In this document: positions 45,615-55,073 of the stretch, one piece after another
Position numbering within the stretch: the stretch's first letter is position 1
Layout of the letters: each line of letters opens with the position of its first letter
DNA from: BD2-11 sp965221785
GTDB taxonomy: Bacteria; Gemmatimonadota; Gemmatimonadetes; Longimicrobiales; Gaopeijiaceae
Length of the DNA: 64,000 nt
Direction of reading: 5' to 3'
Assembly: GCA_965221785.1 (NCBI GenBank)
Contig: CBDCSR010000002.1
Location: forward strand, 186,001-250,000
The notes under the pieces: model-generated
What the model saw: only the letters and a program-made list of their open reading frames with translations
What the model was told of the DNA's origin: nothing
The model's database searches: none
Program-made: the position numbers and the translations under genes

Positions 45615-46949
45615 ATGGCGAAGCCCTTTGTTCCGACCCTTGGCAGTCTTTCCCTGGGGTGCCTCCTCGTCCCCGCGTTGCTCACAAGCCCCGCCCCGGC
45701 GGATACACAGGAGCCCGAGGTCGTCGACGGCGTCGTGGCGATCGCCGGCGATTCGGTGATCCTCCGGTCGGAGGTGCAGGAGCGGCTTCTCCAGATGCGC
45801 GCCAGCGGGGCGCCCATGCCGGAAGATCCGGCGGGCATCATGCAGCTTCAGGATGAAATCGTCGAATCCCTGGTCAACGAACAGCTGCTTCTGCAGGCAG
45901 CCGAGAGCGACAGCACCATCGTCGTGTCCGACGAGGAGCTGGAAGCCATCGTCCAGCAGGACCTGGACGAGCGAATGCGCAATGTGGGGGGAATGGGGCA
46001 GATGGTCGCCCTTCTCAGCGAACAGGGGCTGAACCTGATCAGCTACCGCGAGATGCTGAAGGAGCAGGCGCGCCGGCAGCGCCTGCAGTCGCTCTGGGTA
46101 GGCAGGAGACGCGCGGACATCGGTCCCATCGTCGTGACCGAAGGAGAGGTGCGCGCGTTCATCGACGCGCAGCGCGACCAGCTTCCCAAACGCCCCGCCT
46201 CCATCATCTTCCGCCAGGTCCTCGTGCGCTCGGAACCATCGGATTCCACGCGTGAGGCGGCCCGGCTGGAGGCCGAGCGGCTGCTTGGGCTCGTCCGCGA
46301 GGGAGAGGACTTCGAGGAACTCGCGCGCCGGTATTCCCGAGACCCGTCGAGCGCGGCGCAGGGCGGTGACCTGGGCTGGTTCCCCCGCGGACGCATGGTG
46401 CGTGAGTTCGAGGATGCCGCCTTCGGGATGTTCCAGGAGGGACAGGTGAGCGACGTGGTCGAGACCGACTTCGGCGCGCACATCATTCGCGTCGACCGCA
46501 TCAGCCTCGGGGAGCGGAGGGCGCGGCACATCCTCATCACCGCGGAGACCAACGCGGACGACGAGGAGGCCGCGCAGTTTCTCGCGGGCGAAATCCTCGA
46601 ACGGGCGCGCGCCGGCGAATCCATGAGAGATCTTCACGAAGAATACGGCTACAAGGCCCAGCCGCCGCTGGACTCGCTCCAGATCTTCACGCCCCAGCTC
46701 GGCTCGCTCCCCCCGGGGTACGTGGCCGAGATTGGATCCGCAGCGGACGGGGACGTGGTCGGCCCCATCGAGTTCGACGACCGGGGCAAGGTTTTCGCGG
46801 TGGTCAAGGTGCTCGAGACGCGGCCGGAGGGCGACTACACCTATGATGATCTGCGGACCCGCGTGGAGGATCAGTTGCGCGAGACCAAGGTGCTCGACGA
46901 GATCATCGAAGAGCTGCGCGCGCGGGCACATGTCGAGCTTCGGCCCTGA
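45615..46949 (+). CDS. surA: SurA-like periplasmic chaperone / peptidyl-prolyl isomerase
   Basis: A 444-residue exported protein: signal peptide (LGSLSLGCLLVPALLTSPAPAD), SurA N-domain (VDGVVAIAGDSVILRSEVQE, the classical opening), a first complete parvulin domain (PASIIFRQVLVRSE..., SAAQGGDLGWFPRGRMV, TDFGAHIIRVDRI) and a second region (ARHILITAETNADD...). It carries outer-membrane proteins across the periplasm. The start is uncertain: an in-frame ATG at 45468 has a perfect AGGAGG six bases before it, just after the previous stop, but would add 49 basic residues before the signal peptide. I prefer 45615 on signal-peptide length. Confidence 0.88.
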   Translation: MAKPFVPTLGSLSLGCLLVPALLTSPAPADTQEPEVVDGVVAIAGDSVILRSEVQERLLQMRASGAPMPEDPAGIMQLQDEIVESLVNEQLLLQAAESDSTIVVSDEELEAIVQQDLDERMRNVGGMGQMVALLSEQGLNLISYREMLKEQARRQRLQSLWVGRRRADIGPIVVTEGEVRAFIDAQRDQLPKRPASIIFRQVLVRSEPSDSTREAARLEAERLLGLVREGEDFEELARRYSRDPSSAAQGGDLGWFPRGRMVREFEDAAFGMFQEGQVSDVVETDFGAHIIRVDRISLGERRARHILITAETNADDEEAAQFLAGEILERARAGESMRDLHEEYGYKAQPPLDSLQIFTPQLGSLPPGYVAEIGSAADGDVVGPIEFDDRGKVFAVVKVLETRPEGDYTYDDLRTRVEDQLRETKVLDEIIEELRARAHVELRP

Positions 46950-46993
46950 GCGGCTCCGCCTGACGTTCCGCTGCGTACCGTACCGCGACTGAC

Positions 46994-47995
46994 GTGACAT
47001 CTCCCGCCCCCGCCCCGCGCGCACGACTGGCCGTGACCCTCGGGGACCCCCGCGGAATCGGGCCCGAAGTGATGTCGGCGGCCGCCCGCCGCCTGATGGA
47101 AGAGGACCCGGGCGTCGCGTTGCTGGTGCTGGGACCGTCGGGCGCGGACCCGGGCGTGGGCGAGTACCAGTCCATGGGGAAGTGGGACGGCACCGAGGTG
47201 AGCGCGGGACGAGTGTCGCTTGCGGCGTTGGAGACGGGGGTCGGGCTGGCGATGGAGGGTGCCGTGGACGGGATTGTGACCGGACCGGTGCACAAGCCCG
47301 CCCTGCAGGCGGCGGGGAGCCGCCACCCGGGTCAGACCGAGCTGCTGGAGGCGCTCGCCGGGGCGGATGAGTCCGGGATGCTCATGTGTGCCGAGCGGAC
47401 GCGCCTGGGGGCTCCCCTGCGTGTTCTGCTGGCCACTCGCCACATCCCGCTGGCGCAGGTCGCCGCGCACGTGACGGTAGACGTGCTGGTACGACAGGCC
47501 CGTCTTCTGCTCGCGGGGCTGCGGACCGACTGGGCCATCGCCGAGCCGCGCGTCGCGCTGTGCGCCCTCAACCCGCACGCCTCCGATGACGGCCTCTTCG
47601 GCGACGAGGAGGAAAGGGTGTACGCGCCTGCTCTCGAAGCCCTGACGGGCGGAGCGGAAAGGGTGGCGGGCCCTCTCCCCGCCGACACCGTGTTCGTGCG
47701 CGCGTTGCGGGGCGAGTTCGACGCGGTCGTCGCCCCCTATCACGACGTGGCGATGGCGGCGCTCAAGACGGTCTCCTTCGGCACCGGGGTGAACGTCACC
47801 CTGGGGCTGCCCTTCGTGCGCACCTCCCCCGACCACGGCACCGCCTTCGACATCGCCGGCCGGGGAGTGGCCGACGCCACCTCCGCGCTGGAGGCGTTGC
47901 GGCTTGCGACCCGCGTCGCCGCCAACCGGGCGACTACCTCCCGCGCGGCCGGAGTGCCCGCAGGCCCATCCGCGGCGCCCTCCGCGACTCTGTGA
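46994..47995 (+). CDS. pdxA: 4-hydroxythreonine-4-phosphate dehydrogenase PdxA
   Basis: A 333-residue enzyme of vitamin B6 synthesis that oxidises 4-phosphohydroxy-L-threonine. Motifs: LAVTLGDPRGIGPEV at the start, GIVTGPVHKPAL near 95, the metal-binding histidines in RHPGQTELL and APYHDVAMAALK, and the C-terminal VRTSPDHGTAFDIAG. The start is GTG at 46994. Its stop overlaps the holB start as GTGA. Nothing else of pyridoxal synthesis is adjacent. Confidence 0.94.
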   Translation: MTSPAPAPRARLAVTLGDPRGIGPEVMSAAARRLMEEDPGVALLVLGPSGADPGVGEYQSMGKWDGTEVSAGRVSLAALETGVGLAMEGAVDGIVTGPVHKPALQAAGSRHPGQTELLEALAGADESGMLMCAERTRLGAPLRVLLATRHIPLAQVAAHVTVDVLVRQARLLLAGLRTDWAIAEPRVALCALNPHASDDGLFGDEEERVYAPALEALTGGAERVAGPLPADTVFVRALRGEFDAVVAPYHDVAMAALKTVSFGTGVNVTLGLPFVRTSPDHGTAFDIAGRGVADATSALEALRLATRVAANRATTSRAAGVPAGPSAAPSATL

Positions 47996-49134
47996 CGCTG
48001 CCGCCGGTCGCGGGGCACGAGCCGGCGCGCTCGACCTTCGCCGGAGCGCACGCACGAGATTCTCTCCCGGCCGCGCTCCTGATCCACGGCCTGGCCGGAA
48101 CCGGCAAGCAACGCATCGCCCTCTGGCTCGGCCAGTTGCTTCACTGCGAGGACCCGGACGCCCGGGGCCCGTGCGGCCGCTGCCGCGGCTGCCGGATGGC
48201 GCTCGGGCTGCAGCACCCCGACCTGCACTGGTTTTTCCCCCTGCCCCGCCCCAAGCGCGCCAGCGGAGCGGAGCGAATGGTGGCCGCCCTCGAGGAGGCG
48301 CGCGCGGCCGCCCTGGACGCCATCCGGCGCGAGCCCCTCCGCCCCACCCACAGCGACCAGCCCCGGGGCATCTACCTGGGTGCGGTCACCACCATCCGCC
48401 GCATGGCGCTCAAGCGCCCTTCCCTGGGCGAGCGGCAGGTCTTCGTCATCGGCAACGCGGAGGAACTCATCCCCCAGGAAGCGAGCGACCAGGCGGCCAA
48501 CGCCCTGCTCAAGCTGCTGGAGGAGCCGCCCGCCGGCACGACCTTCATCCTCACTTCGAGCGAGCCCGGCCGGCTGCTCCCCACCATCCGGTCGCGCACG
48601 GTCCCCTTCCACCTCGGCCCCCTGCCTGTCGAGCGGGTGGAGCGCTTCCTGGTGGAGGCCGCCGGAGCGCCCGCCGCCGACGCGCGCCTGGCCGCCGCGC
48701 TGTCGCGCGGGTCGATCGGGCGTGCCCTGGCCTACCTGCCGGCAGACGGCGAACCGGGACCGCTCGAGCGCGAGCGGGTCCAGGCGCGCCGCCTGCTGGA
48801 GGCCACCCTGGACGGCGGCATCGGTGCCGCCGCCACGGCGGCGAGCCGGGTCGGGGTGTCGGGCGCGCGCGGAATGCTCGGCATGTTTGGCGCGCTGGAG
48901 GACTGGCTGCGCGACCTGGCAGCCGTGGCGACCGGCGCGCCTGCCTTCAACCAGGACGCCGGCCCGTTCCTCGAACAGGCGGTCGCGCGGCGGAGCATTC
49001 ACCCGGAGGGAGTCGCGCGCGCCGTGGCGGAGGTGGAGCAGGCCAAGCACCTCGCGGCCACCAACGTCAACCCCCAGCTCCTCGTCTACGGCATGGTGCG
49101 CGATGCGTCCGCGGCCCTGGAGACACGCACATGA
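47992..49134 (+). CDS. holB: DNA polymerase III delta-prime-like clamp-loader subunit
   Basis: A 380-residue AAA+ protein of the replication clamp loader. Walker A is HGLAGTGKQ near 35 (the second Gly-Lys-Gln variant), the zinc cysteines CEDPDARGPCGRCRGC lie at about 52-67, and NALLKLLEEPPAGTTFILTS with SxSRTVPF (RSRTVPFHL) near 165-205 is the clamp-loader core. The last third is the collar domain. The acid motif expected for Walker B is seen only as VIGNAEEL, as in ATPase-poor delta-prime subunits. GTG start; overlaps moaC by four bases. Confidence 0.88.
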   Translation: MTLPPVAGHEPARSTFAGAHARDSLPAALLIHGLAGTGKQRIALWLGQLLHCEDPDARGPCGRCRGCRMALGLQHPDLHWFFPLPRPKRASGAERMVAALEEARAAALDAIRREPLRPTHSDQPRGIYLGAVTTIRRMALKRPSLGERQVFVIGNAEELIPQEASDQAANALLKLLEEPPAGTTFILTSSEPGRLLPTIRSRTVPFHLGPLPVERVERFLVEAAGAPAADARLAAALSRGSIGRALAYLPADGEPGPLERERVQARRLLEATLDGGIGAAATAASRVGVSGARGMLGMFGALEDWLRDLAAVATGAPAFNQDAGPFLEQAVARRSIHPEGVARAVAEVEQAKHLAATNVNPQLLVYGMVRDASAALETRT

Positions 49135-49619
49135 GCGATTCGCGGAAACTCACGCACCTGGACGCGCGCGGCCGGCCGCGCATGGTCGACGTCAGCGACA
49201 AGCCGGGCAGCCGGCGCACCGCCGTGGCCGAAGGCCGCATCCGAATGGCCCCCGCGACCCTCACGGCCATCGAGGAGGGCACCGTCGCCAAGGGAAGCGT
49301 CCTGCGCGTGGCGGAGGTGGCCGGCGTCATGGCCGGCAAGCGGACCGGCGAACTCATCCCCCTGTGCCACATCCTTCCCGCCGCCTCCATCCGGGTGGAG
49401 GTAGCGCCCGACCCCGACCTGCCGGGGGTTCGCGCCCGCGCGGTCGCCCGCATCGAGGGCCAAACCGGGGTGGAGATGGAGGCGCTCACCGCGGTGTCGG
49501 TGGCGCTGCTCACGGTCTACGACATGGCCAAGGCGGTGGACCGCGGCATGGTGATCGAGGGCGTGCGTCTGCTGCGCAAGGAAGGAGGGCGCTCCGGCGT
49601 CTGGCAGGCGAGCGGCTGA
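49131..49619 (+). CDS. moaC: Cyclic pyranopterin monophosphate synthase MoaC
   Basis: A 162-residue enzyme of molybdenum cofactor synthesis, converting the MoaA product to cyclic pyranopterin monophosphate. It has LTHLDARGRPRMVDVSDKP, LIPLCHILP near 77, TGVEMEALTAVSVA near 112, and the catalytic TVYDMAKAVDRGM near 128. Full length. MoaA and other Moa genes are not in the window. Its stop is 31 bp from the convergent lytic transglycosylase gene. Confidence 0.96.
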   Translation: MSDSRKLTHLDARGRPRMVDVSDKPGSRRTAVAEGRIRMAPATLTAIEEGTVAKGSVLRVAEVAGVMAGKRTGELIPLCHILPAASIRVEVAPDPDLPGVRARAVARIEGQTGVEMEALTAVSVALLTVYDMAKAVDRGMVIEGVRLLRKEGGRSGVWQASG

Positions 49620-49623
49620 GGGC

Positions 49624-49640
49624 GGCGCCAGCCCGGCGCC
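49624..49640. terminator. Hairpin between convergent moaC and lytic transglycosylase genes
   Basis: GGCGCC repeats five bases apart and is self-complementary, giving a 6-bp stem with loop AGCCC, four bases after the moaC stop. No T-run follows, so efficiency is uncertain. Confidence 0.35.
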
Positions 49641-49650
49641 ACGACCGAGC

Positions 49651-50907
49651 TCAGTCCCCGGACAGAACCCGGCGCAGCCGCGGCACCACCACCTTTTGCC
49701 CGATCTGCAGATAGCGCGGGCGCAACCCCGGGTTGGTGTCCATCAAGTCGGAAAGCCGAACCCCGTAGGCCTCGGCGATGTGCCCGAGCGTCTCGCCCGC
49801 GCTGATGGTGTGCTCCACGATGGTGAGGCGCTCCTCGGTGGGGATCGCCGCGTAGTTGCGCTCGAAGCGGGACACCGTGCCCGGCGGGACCCGAAGCACC
49901 GTCTCGATGTGGGTCGGGACGATCCGCGCCGGCAGGTGCGGGTTCAGAGCCCGGATGTCGTCTTCCGAGACACCCGCCGCGCGCGCCACCACGTCCAGCG
50001 ACGTCGGGTCAGGCACCGTCACTTCGTCGTATTCCAGAACGGACTCGAACTCGATGTCGGTGATGCCGTATGCGCCGGGGTCTTCCGCGATCGCGGCGAC
50101 CGCCAGGAACTTGGGGATGAAGTGGCGCGTTTCCCGCGGCAACCGGTTGCGGATCCCGATGAACGCGCTGTCGCCGGGCGGTCCGGAATGGTGTTGACGC
50201 AACAGGCGCGCGACGCGGTTGGGCCCCCCGTTGTAGGCGGCCAGCGCCAGGAACCAGGAATCGAAGCGCTCGCGCAACTCGGCGAGCATGTCCAGCGCGG
50301 CCTCCGTCGCCACCTCCGGGTCCCGCCGCTCGTCCACCAGCGAGCTCACCGCGAGCCCGCGCTCGCGGGCGGTGCCGGGCATGAACTGCCACATGCCGGC
50401 GGCTCCCACGCGGCTGTACGCGCGAGGATTGTAGTAGCTCTCGGCGATCGGCAGATAGCGGAGGCTGCGTGGCATGCCCCGTTCCTCCAGCGCAGCATCC
50501 ACCATCCCCCCGTAGCGGCCCATGCGTTCGAGCGAAAGCCGAAGATTGGGGCCGTACTCCTCCAGCCAGTAGCCGAACCACTCGTCAAGGTCGTCAGCGA
50601 GTTCGTGGTGGGCGGCTGCCGGAGAGCCGGTGACGGCGTCCACGGGGACGGGCTCCGGTTCGCGCTCCGGAGGCGCCTCCACGTCCGGCGCCGGTGTTGG
50701 CTCGATCGCCGGTTCGGGAGTGGGCGATGGATCCGCCAGGGCCGGTTCATCGGCCGGCGCGACGGGCGTCGCCTCCGCCTCCACCCGGTATTCGGGCTCC
50801 GGGGTAGCCGCGGGCATCTCCACCGGCGCCTGGTTGGGCCCGGGGAAGCAGCCCGACGAAGCCCACGCGGCCCCGGCGATGAAAACAAGATGCGTGCCTC
50901 GAGTCAT
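49651..50907 (-). CDS. MltD-like membrane-bound lytic murein transglycosylase with LysM
   Basis: A 418-residue lipoprotein (lipobox WASSGC). A Pro/Glu-rich linker (25-90) is followed by the SLT/goose-lysozyme-like domain: catalytic Glu in LPIAESYYNPRAYSRVGAAGMWQFMPGTAR near 150-180 (IAESYYNP, AAGMWQFMPG), LALAAYNGGPNRV near 232, and a C-terminal LysM domain (HTISAGETLGHIAEAYGVRL, 370-410). Cleaves peptidoglycan with 1,6-anhydro ends. The start at 50907 gives the lipoprotein signal. Divergence from other genes is not seen; guaB precedes it on the same strand by 54 bp. Confidence 0.92.
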   Translation of the reverse strand: MTRGTHLVFIAGAAWASSGCFPGPNQAPVEMPAATPEPEYRVEAEATPVAPADEPALADPSPTPEPAIEPTPAPDVEAPPEREPEPVPVDAVTGSPAAAHHELADDLDEWFGYWLEEYGPNLRLSLERMGRYGGMVDAALEERGMPRSLRYLPIAESYYNPRAYSRVGAAGMWQFMPGTARERGLAVSSLVDERRDPEVATEAALDMLAELRERFDSWFLALAAYNGGPNRVARLLRQHHSGPPGDSAFIGIRNRLPRETRHFIPKFLAVAAIAEDPGAYGITDIEFESVLEYDEVTVPDPTSLDVVARAAGVSEDDIRALNPHLPARIVPTHIETVLRVPPGTVSRFERNYAAIPTEERLTIVEHTISAGETLGHIAEAYGVRLSDLMDTNPGLRPRYLQIGQKVVVPRLRRVLSGD

Positions 50908-50961
50908 GTCAGTGTTCCGTGAATTCGATACGGTCGGCCCGGGTCGGGACCTCCCGCGAGT

Positions 50962-52416
50962 TCATGTGTGGTAGTTGGGAGCTTCGCGCGTAATGGTCAC
51001 GTCGTGCGGGTGGGACTCGCGCAGACCGCCGCTGGTGACCCGCAGCAACCTGGCCTTGTCCCTCAGCTCGCCGAGATCGGCGGCGCCACAGTATCCCATC
51101 CCGCTCCTCAGCCCGCCCACCAATTGGAAAATCGTGTCCGCCACCGGCCCCTTGTACGGCAGCCTCGCCTCGATTCCCTCCGGCACCAGCTTGCTGGCCC
51201 CTGCATCCGATTCCTGGAAATAGCGGTCGGCGGAGCCTTCCTCCATCGCCGACAGCGAACCCATGCCCCGGACGATCTTGAAACGCCTGCCCTCGTACAG
51301 GAAGCTCTCGCCCGGCGACTCCTCTGTCCCCGCGAACATCGAGCCCATCATGACGCAGTGGGCTCCCGCCGCGAGCGCCTTGACCATGTCGCCGGAGTAG
51401 CGAACTCCGCCGTCGGCGATGATGGGCACCCGCCCGGCAGCGCCTTCCACCGCTTCCATGATGGCCGTCAACTGGGGCACGCCGACGCCGGTGACCACCC
51501 TGGTGGTGCAGATCGAACCTGGTCCGACCCCAACCTTGACGGCGTCCGCGCCGCGCTCCACGAGGGCACCGGCCCCTTCCGCAGTGGCCACGTTGCCGGC
51601 GACGATGTCGATGTCGGGGAAGGCTTCGCGAACGCGGCCGAGCGCGTCGAGCACCCCCTGGGCGTGCCCATGCGCGGTGTCGATCACCAGCGCGTCCACC
51701 CCGGCGCCGACCAGCAGCCGCGCCCGCTCCATGTCCTCGGACGCGGCGCCCACGGCGGCCGCCACCCGCAGGCGCCCATGCCCGTCCTTGCAGGCGTTGG
51801 GGTGCCGGCGGCGCTTGAAGATGTCCTTGACCGTGATGAGCCCGCGCAGCCTGCCATCGTCGTCCACCACCGGCAGCTTCTCGATGCGGTGGCGGTGAAG
51901 GACGCGCTCGGCTTCCCTGAGGGTCGTGCCCACGGGAGCCGTGATGATGCGGTCCCGGGTCATGACGTCCTTGATGTCACGGTCCAGGTCGGTCTCGAAC
52001 TGCAGGTCCCGGTTCGTGACGATCCCGACCAGCCGGCCATCCTCTTCGACGATCGGCACGCCGCTGATCGAGAACCGCGCCATCAGCGCGTGCGCCTCGC
52101 GCAGGGTCGCGTCCGGCCCCAGGGTGATGGGGTTCAGGATCATCCCGCTCTCGGAGCGCTTGACGCGGTCGACTTCCTGCGCCTGCCGCTCCGCGGGCAT
52201 GTTCTTGTGGATGACGCCGATCCCGCCCTCGCGGGCCACCGCGATCGCCATCTGCGACTCGGTGACGGTGTCCATGGCCGCCGAGAGCACGGGAATCGGC
52301 ATGGAGATGCGGCGGCTGAGGCGCGTGCCTACGACGGTGTCCCGGGGGTGTACGGTGGAGTGCCCCGGCACAAGGAGGACGTCGTCGAAGGTCAGCCCTT
52401 CGCCGAACTCGGTCAT
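50962..52416 (-). CDS. guaB: Inosine-5'-monophosphate dehydrogenase
   Basis: A 484-residue enzyme that oxidises IMP to XMP in guanine nucleotide synthesis. It begins GEGLTFDDVLLVPGHS; two CBS domains sit at about 95-205 (ISGVPIVEEDGRLVGIV, IEKLPVVDDDGRLRGLI); the catalytic loop is VGVGPGSICTTRVVTGVG with Cys near 303; the flap has SVRYSGD-like GVRYSGDMVKA and GLRSGMGYCGA. Length is standard. ATG at 52416 agrees with homologues; 32 further open codons upstream carry no conserved sequence. About 170 bp upstream have no gene. Confidence 0.97.
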   Translation of the reverse strand: MTEFGEGLTFDDVLLVPGHSTVHPRDTVVGTRLSRRISMPIPVLSAAMDTVTESQMAIAVAREGGIGVIHKNMPAERQAQEVDRVKRSESGMILNPITLGPDATLREAHALMARFSISGVPIVEEDGRLVGIVTNRDLQFETDLDRDIKDVMTRDRIITAPVGTTLREAERVLHRHRIEKLPVVDDDGRLRGLITVKDIFKRRRHPNACKDGHGRLRVAAAVGAASEDMERARLLVGAGVDALVIDTAHGHAQGVLDALGRVREAFPDIDIVAGNVATAEGAGALVERGADAVKVGVGPGSICTTRVVTGVGVPQLTAIMEAVEGAAGRVPIIADGGVRYSGDMVKALAAGAHCVMMGSMFAGTEESPGESFLYEGRRFKIVRGMGSLSAMEEGSADRYFQESDAGASKLVPEGIEARLPYKGPVADTIFQLVGGLRSGMGYCGAADLGELRDKARLLRVTSGGLRESHPHDVTITREAPNYHT

Positions 52417-52588
52417 GCCGGACCGGCGCCCTGCCGGCGCGTTCGTTCCCGTCCCCGAAGTTGTCCCGTTCCAGCCGGGGAACCGGGGCCCGCCTCGCAT
52501 CCAGAAGCCCAAAGCATTGCCGAGTCTACCGGGTTTCGAGATGGAGTGTCAAGCGACGCCGCGCGAGTGCGGGACGCGGGCGGGTGCC

Positions 52589-52999
52589 CTACTCGGAAGA
52601 GGCCTCGGGCGCGTGCGCGGAAGTCCCGGAGGAATCGCCCCGCTCGCTGCGCACCTCCCCGTCACCCTCCTTCGGCTCGCGCGAACTCTCCCTGCGCTCA
52701 CCGGGGCCGTTCAGGTCCCGCAGGAACTTCTGTCCGGCCGCCGAGACGTTGGAGAGGCCGCGGTCCGCGGCTGCCAGGAGCTGGAACGCTTCCCGGATTA
52801 CGGCGGGCCTGACGGTTCGCTTGCGCAGGCTGTCCTCGAGTCTCTCGGCGAAGCGCTGGAACCCGGTGGGCTCCTGCTCGTCTTCCCGCTCGCCGTACTT
52901 CTCCTCCAGGAACTCGATGTAGTCCAGGACCTGGTAGATCTGCCCGTCGGGCAGGCTCTCGATCCTTCTCAGCAGCCGGTTGCGCAGGGCATCATGCAT
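52589..52999 (-). CDS. Conserved hypothetical protein (coiled-coil-like helical)
   Basis: A 136-residue soluble protein I do not recognise. The first 40 residues (IESLPDGQIYQVLDYIEFLEEKYGERED) resemble the DUF2281-like/antitoxin helix pattern IYxVLDYIEFLxxK. The middle is helical (FAERLEDSLRKR; AFQLLAAADRGLSNVSAAGQ) and the last 35 residues are Glu/Ser-rich and disordered. The ATG at 52999 gives the shortest sensible N-terminus. No partner gene is obvious. Confidence 0.65.
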   Translation of the reverse strand: MHDALRNRLLRRIESLPDGQIYQVLDYIEFLEEKYGEREDEQEPTGFQRFAERLEDSLRKRTVRPAVIREAFQLLAAADRGLSNVSAAGQKFLRDLNGPGERRESSREPKEGDGEVRSERGDSSGTSAHAPEASSE

Positions 53000-53203
53000 T
53001 CGCGTTCATCCTTTCCAGAGTCCCCGGCGCCCTACGGAAGGCCCACCTGTCGAGTTCCCGGTGCTCGCTTCCCTTCCAAACCTTGCTGCGGGTCCGGAAC
53101 CGCGTATCCTTCTGGCAGGGCTGCAAAGCCCGGGCAACCATCCCGCGACACATCCCGTAGTGTGCGCGGTTTCAACATACAACCGATGCGGGAATCCGCG
53201 TAG

Positions 53204-54046
53204 ATGGCCTATCTGCCCCTGAGAAGCGTTCCCATCACCGGCGAGGCGAGAGAGGTCTGCCATCGCTGGCTGCAGGGCATCGACGACGAGCTTTCGCGCG
53301 CCGACTGCGACCGGCGCGAACTCTGCCGGCGGGTGCTGACCGACATCTATCGTCCGTGGGGAGCCGCCGCCTCGGGCCTGTCGCGACTCCTGGGGGAAGC
53401 TCTGCACGACGCGGAGCGCGTCCAGCTCCTGCAGATGGATCCGGCCAACGTCACCGTCGAACCGGAACACTACGCCGACATCGACACGGAGCGGTACGCC
53501 CGGGTCAAGCCCCTGCTCTGGATGTGGGAGATGTTCGACCGGAGCCCGCTGGGCGAGAACCTCCATCTGGGCGTGCTCTTCCGGCGCATCCTGGCCCGGC
53601 GCATCTTCCGCCGCTGCGGCAGGGACTTCAAGGCGTTCCACCAGGTCAGGTTCTCGTTCGGCTACAACATGGAGGTGGGAGACGGAGTGGTCGTGCACCG
53701 GCATGTGCTGCTCGACGACCGCGGCGGCATCCGGCTCGGGGACGGCGCCTCGGTTTCCGACTACTCGAACATCTACAGCCACAGCCACGATGTCGTGAAC
53801 TCCCCCGAGATCACGAACCGGATGACGGTGGTCGGGGCGGGCGTGCGCATCGCGTACCACGCCACCATCCTCACGGGCGTGACCCTCGCGGACGACAGCA
53901 TGATCGGCGCGGGGGCGCTGGTGTCCCGGGACACCGAACCCGGCGCCGTGTACGCGGGGATTCCCGCCAAGCTGGTGCGAAGGAAGCCCGATCTGCCGAG
54001 GAAGACCGCGCCGCCCGATCCGTTTGCGGGAATGTTCAACGGGTAG
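53204..54046 (+). CDS. Left-handed beta-helix (hexapeptide) acyltransferase
   Basis: A 280-residue protein with an N-terminal helical part of about 150 residues and a C-terminal hexapeptide-repeat acyltransferase of the CysE/MaaA type: MEVGDGVVVHRHVLLDDRGG, IRLGDGASVSDYSNIYSHSH (catalytic-like His), GAGVRIAYHATILTGVTLADDSMIGAGALV and the C-terminal cap VYAGIPAKLVRRK. The usual substrates are sugars or amino acids using acyl-CoA, but this subgroup is not named. ATG at 53204 follows an untranslated region of about 200 bp with no clear ribosome site. Confidence 0.82.
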   Translation: MAYLPLRSVPITGEAREVCHRWLQGIDDELSRADCDRRELCRRVLTDIYRPWGAAASGLSRLLGEALHDAERVQLLQMDPANVTVEPEHYADIDTERYARVKPLLWMWEMFDRSPLGENLHLGVLFRRILARRIFRRCGRDFKAFHQVRFSFGYNMEVGDGVVVHRHVLLDDRGGIRLGDGASVSDYSNIYSHSHDVVNSPEITNRMTVVGAGVRIAYHATILTGVTLADDSMIGAGALVSRDTEPGAVYAGIPAKLVRRKPDLPRKTAPPDPFAGMFNG

Positions 54047-54131
54047 CTCCTTCACAGCCCCGTCGGGATTCGCTCGACCGGCGCTGGGAGCGCGCTGCCA
54101 GGCTGCCCCAGGCCCTCAGACATCCCAGCCA

Positions 54132-55073
54132 ATGCTCCAGCGCTTCGACGAACGCAACCGCGACCTGATCGTCAACATCAACGGCCGGCTCGTGCACCGG
54201 GACGAGGCGGGAGTGAGCCCTTTCGACTCGGTCGTGCAGGGCGGCGATGCGGTATGGGAGGGACTGAGGCTCTATGATGGGCGGATCTTCAAGCTGGAGG
54301 AGCATTTGGCGCGGCTGCGCTCCTCGGCGCTCGCGCTCGCCTTCGCGGAGATTCCCTCGAACGAGGAGATCGTCGAGGAAGTGCGGCGTACGCTGGCGGC
54401 GAACCGGATGCGGGACGGAGTCCACATCCGCTTGACGCTCACCCGCGGCGTGAAGTTCACCAGCGGCATGGATCCGCGCCTCAACCGGTCCGGCCCCACA
54501 CTGATCGTGCTGGCCGAACACAAGGCCCCCGTCTACGACCGTTCCGGGCTCCGGCTCGTGACCAGCGCCCTCCGGCGGTTCGATCCGGATGCGCTCGATC
54601 CGAAGATCCACCACGCCAACCTGCTCCAGTCGATCCTGGCCAAGATCGAAGCCAACGCCGCCGGCGCCGACGACGCGCTCATGCTCGACCGGCGCGGGTT
54701 CATCGCCGAGACCAACGCCACCAACTTCTTCATTGTGACCGGCGGGGTCGTGATGACCGGCCGGGCGGTGGCATGTCCCGAAGGGATCACACGCGCGACG
54801 GTCCTGGCGCTGTGCGCGGAAAACGGCATTGCGGCGCGGGTGAAGGACCTCTCCCTGACGGAAGCGTACCGTGCCGACGAGGCTTTCTGCACGGGCACGA
54901 TGGGCGAACTGGCCAGCGTGACCGAGATCGACGGGCGCACGATCGGAAGCGGTGAGCCGGGGCCGATGACGGCAAGGCTGAGCGACTTGTTCCGGGAGCT
55001 GACCGCGCACGCGGGAACCGTCATTGCGAGAGAGAGGACACCGGTGGCACGAGGCGGGAATGCCGCCGGCTGA
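54132..55073 (+). CDS. Class IV aminotransferase (branched-chain / D-amino acid aminotransferase-like)
   Basis: A 313-residue PLP fold-type IV enzyme. It opens INGRLVHRDEAGVSPFDSVVQGG, has the catalytic Lys in DPKIHHANLLQSILAKIEA near 158, then AETNATNFFIVTGG near 200 and PEGITRATVLALC near 217, the family PLP-phosphate loop. Whether it acts on branched-chain or D-amino acids or aminodeoxychorismate cannot be decided by eye. The ATG at 54132 is preferred over the 36 codons upstream. It overlaps the next gene by 14 bp. Confidence 0.9.
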   Translation: MLQRFDERNRDLIVNINGRLVHRDEAGVSPFDSVVQGGDAVWEGLRLYDGRIFKLEEHLARLRSSALALAFAEIPSNEEIVEEVRRTLAANRMRDGVHIRLTLTRGVKFTSGMDPRLNRSGPTLIVLAEHKAPVYDRSGLRLVTSALRRFDPDALDPKIHHANLLQSILAKIEANAAGADDALMLDRRGFIAETNATNFFIVTGGVVMTGRAVACPEGITRATVLALCAENGIAARVKDLSLTEAYRADEAFCTGTMGELASVTEIDGRTIGSGEPGPMTARLSDLFRELTAHAGTVIARERTPVARGGNAAG

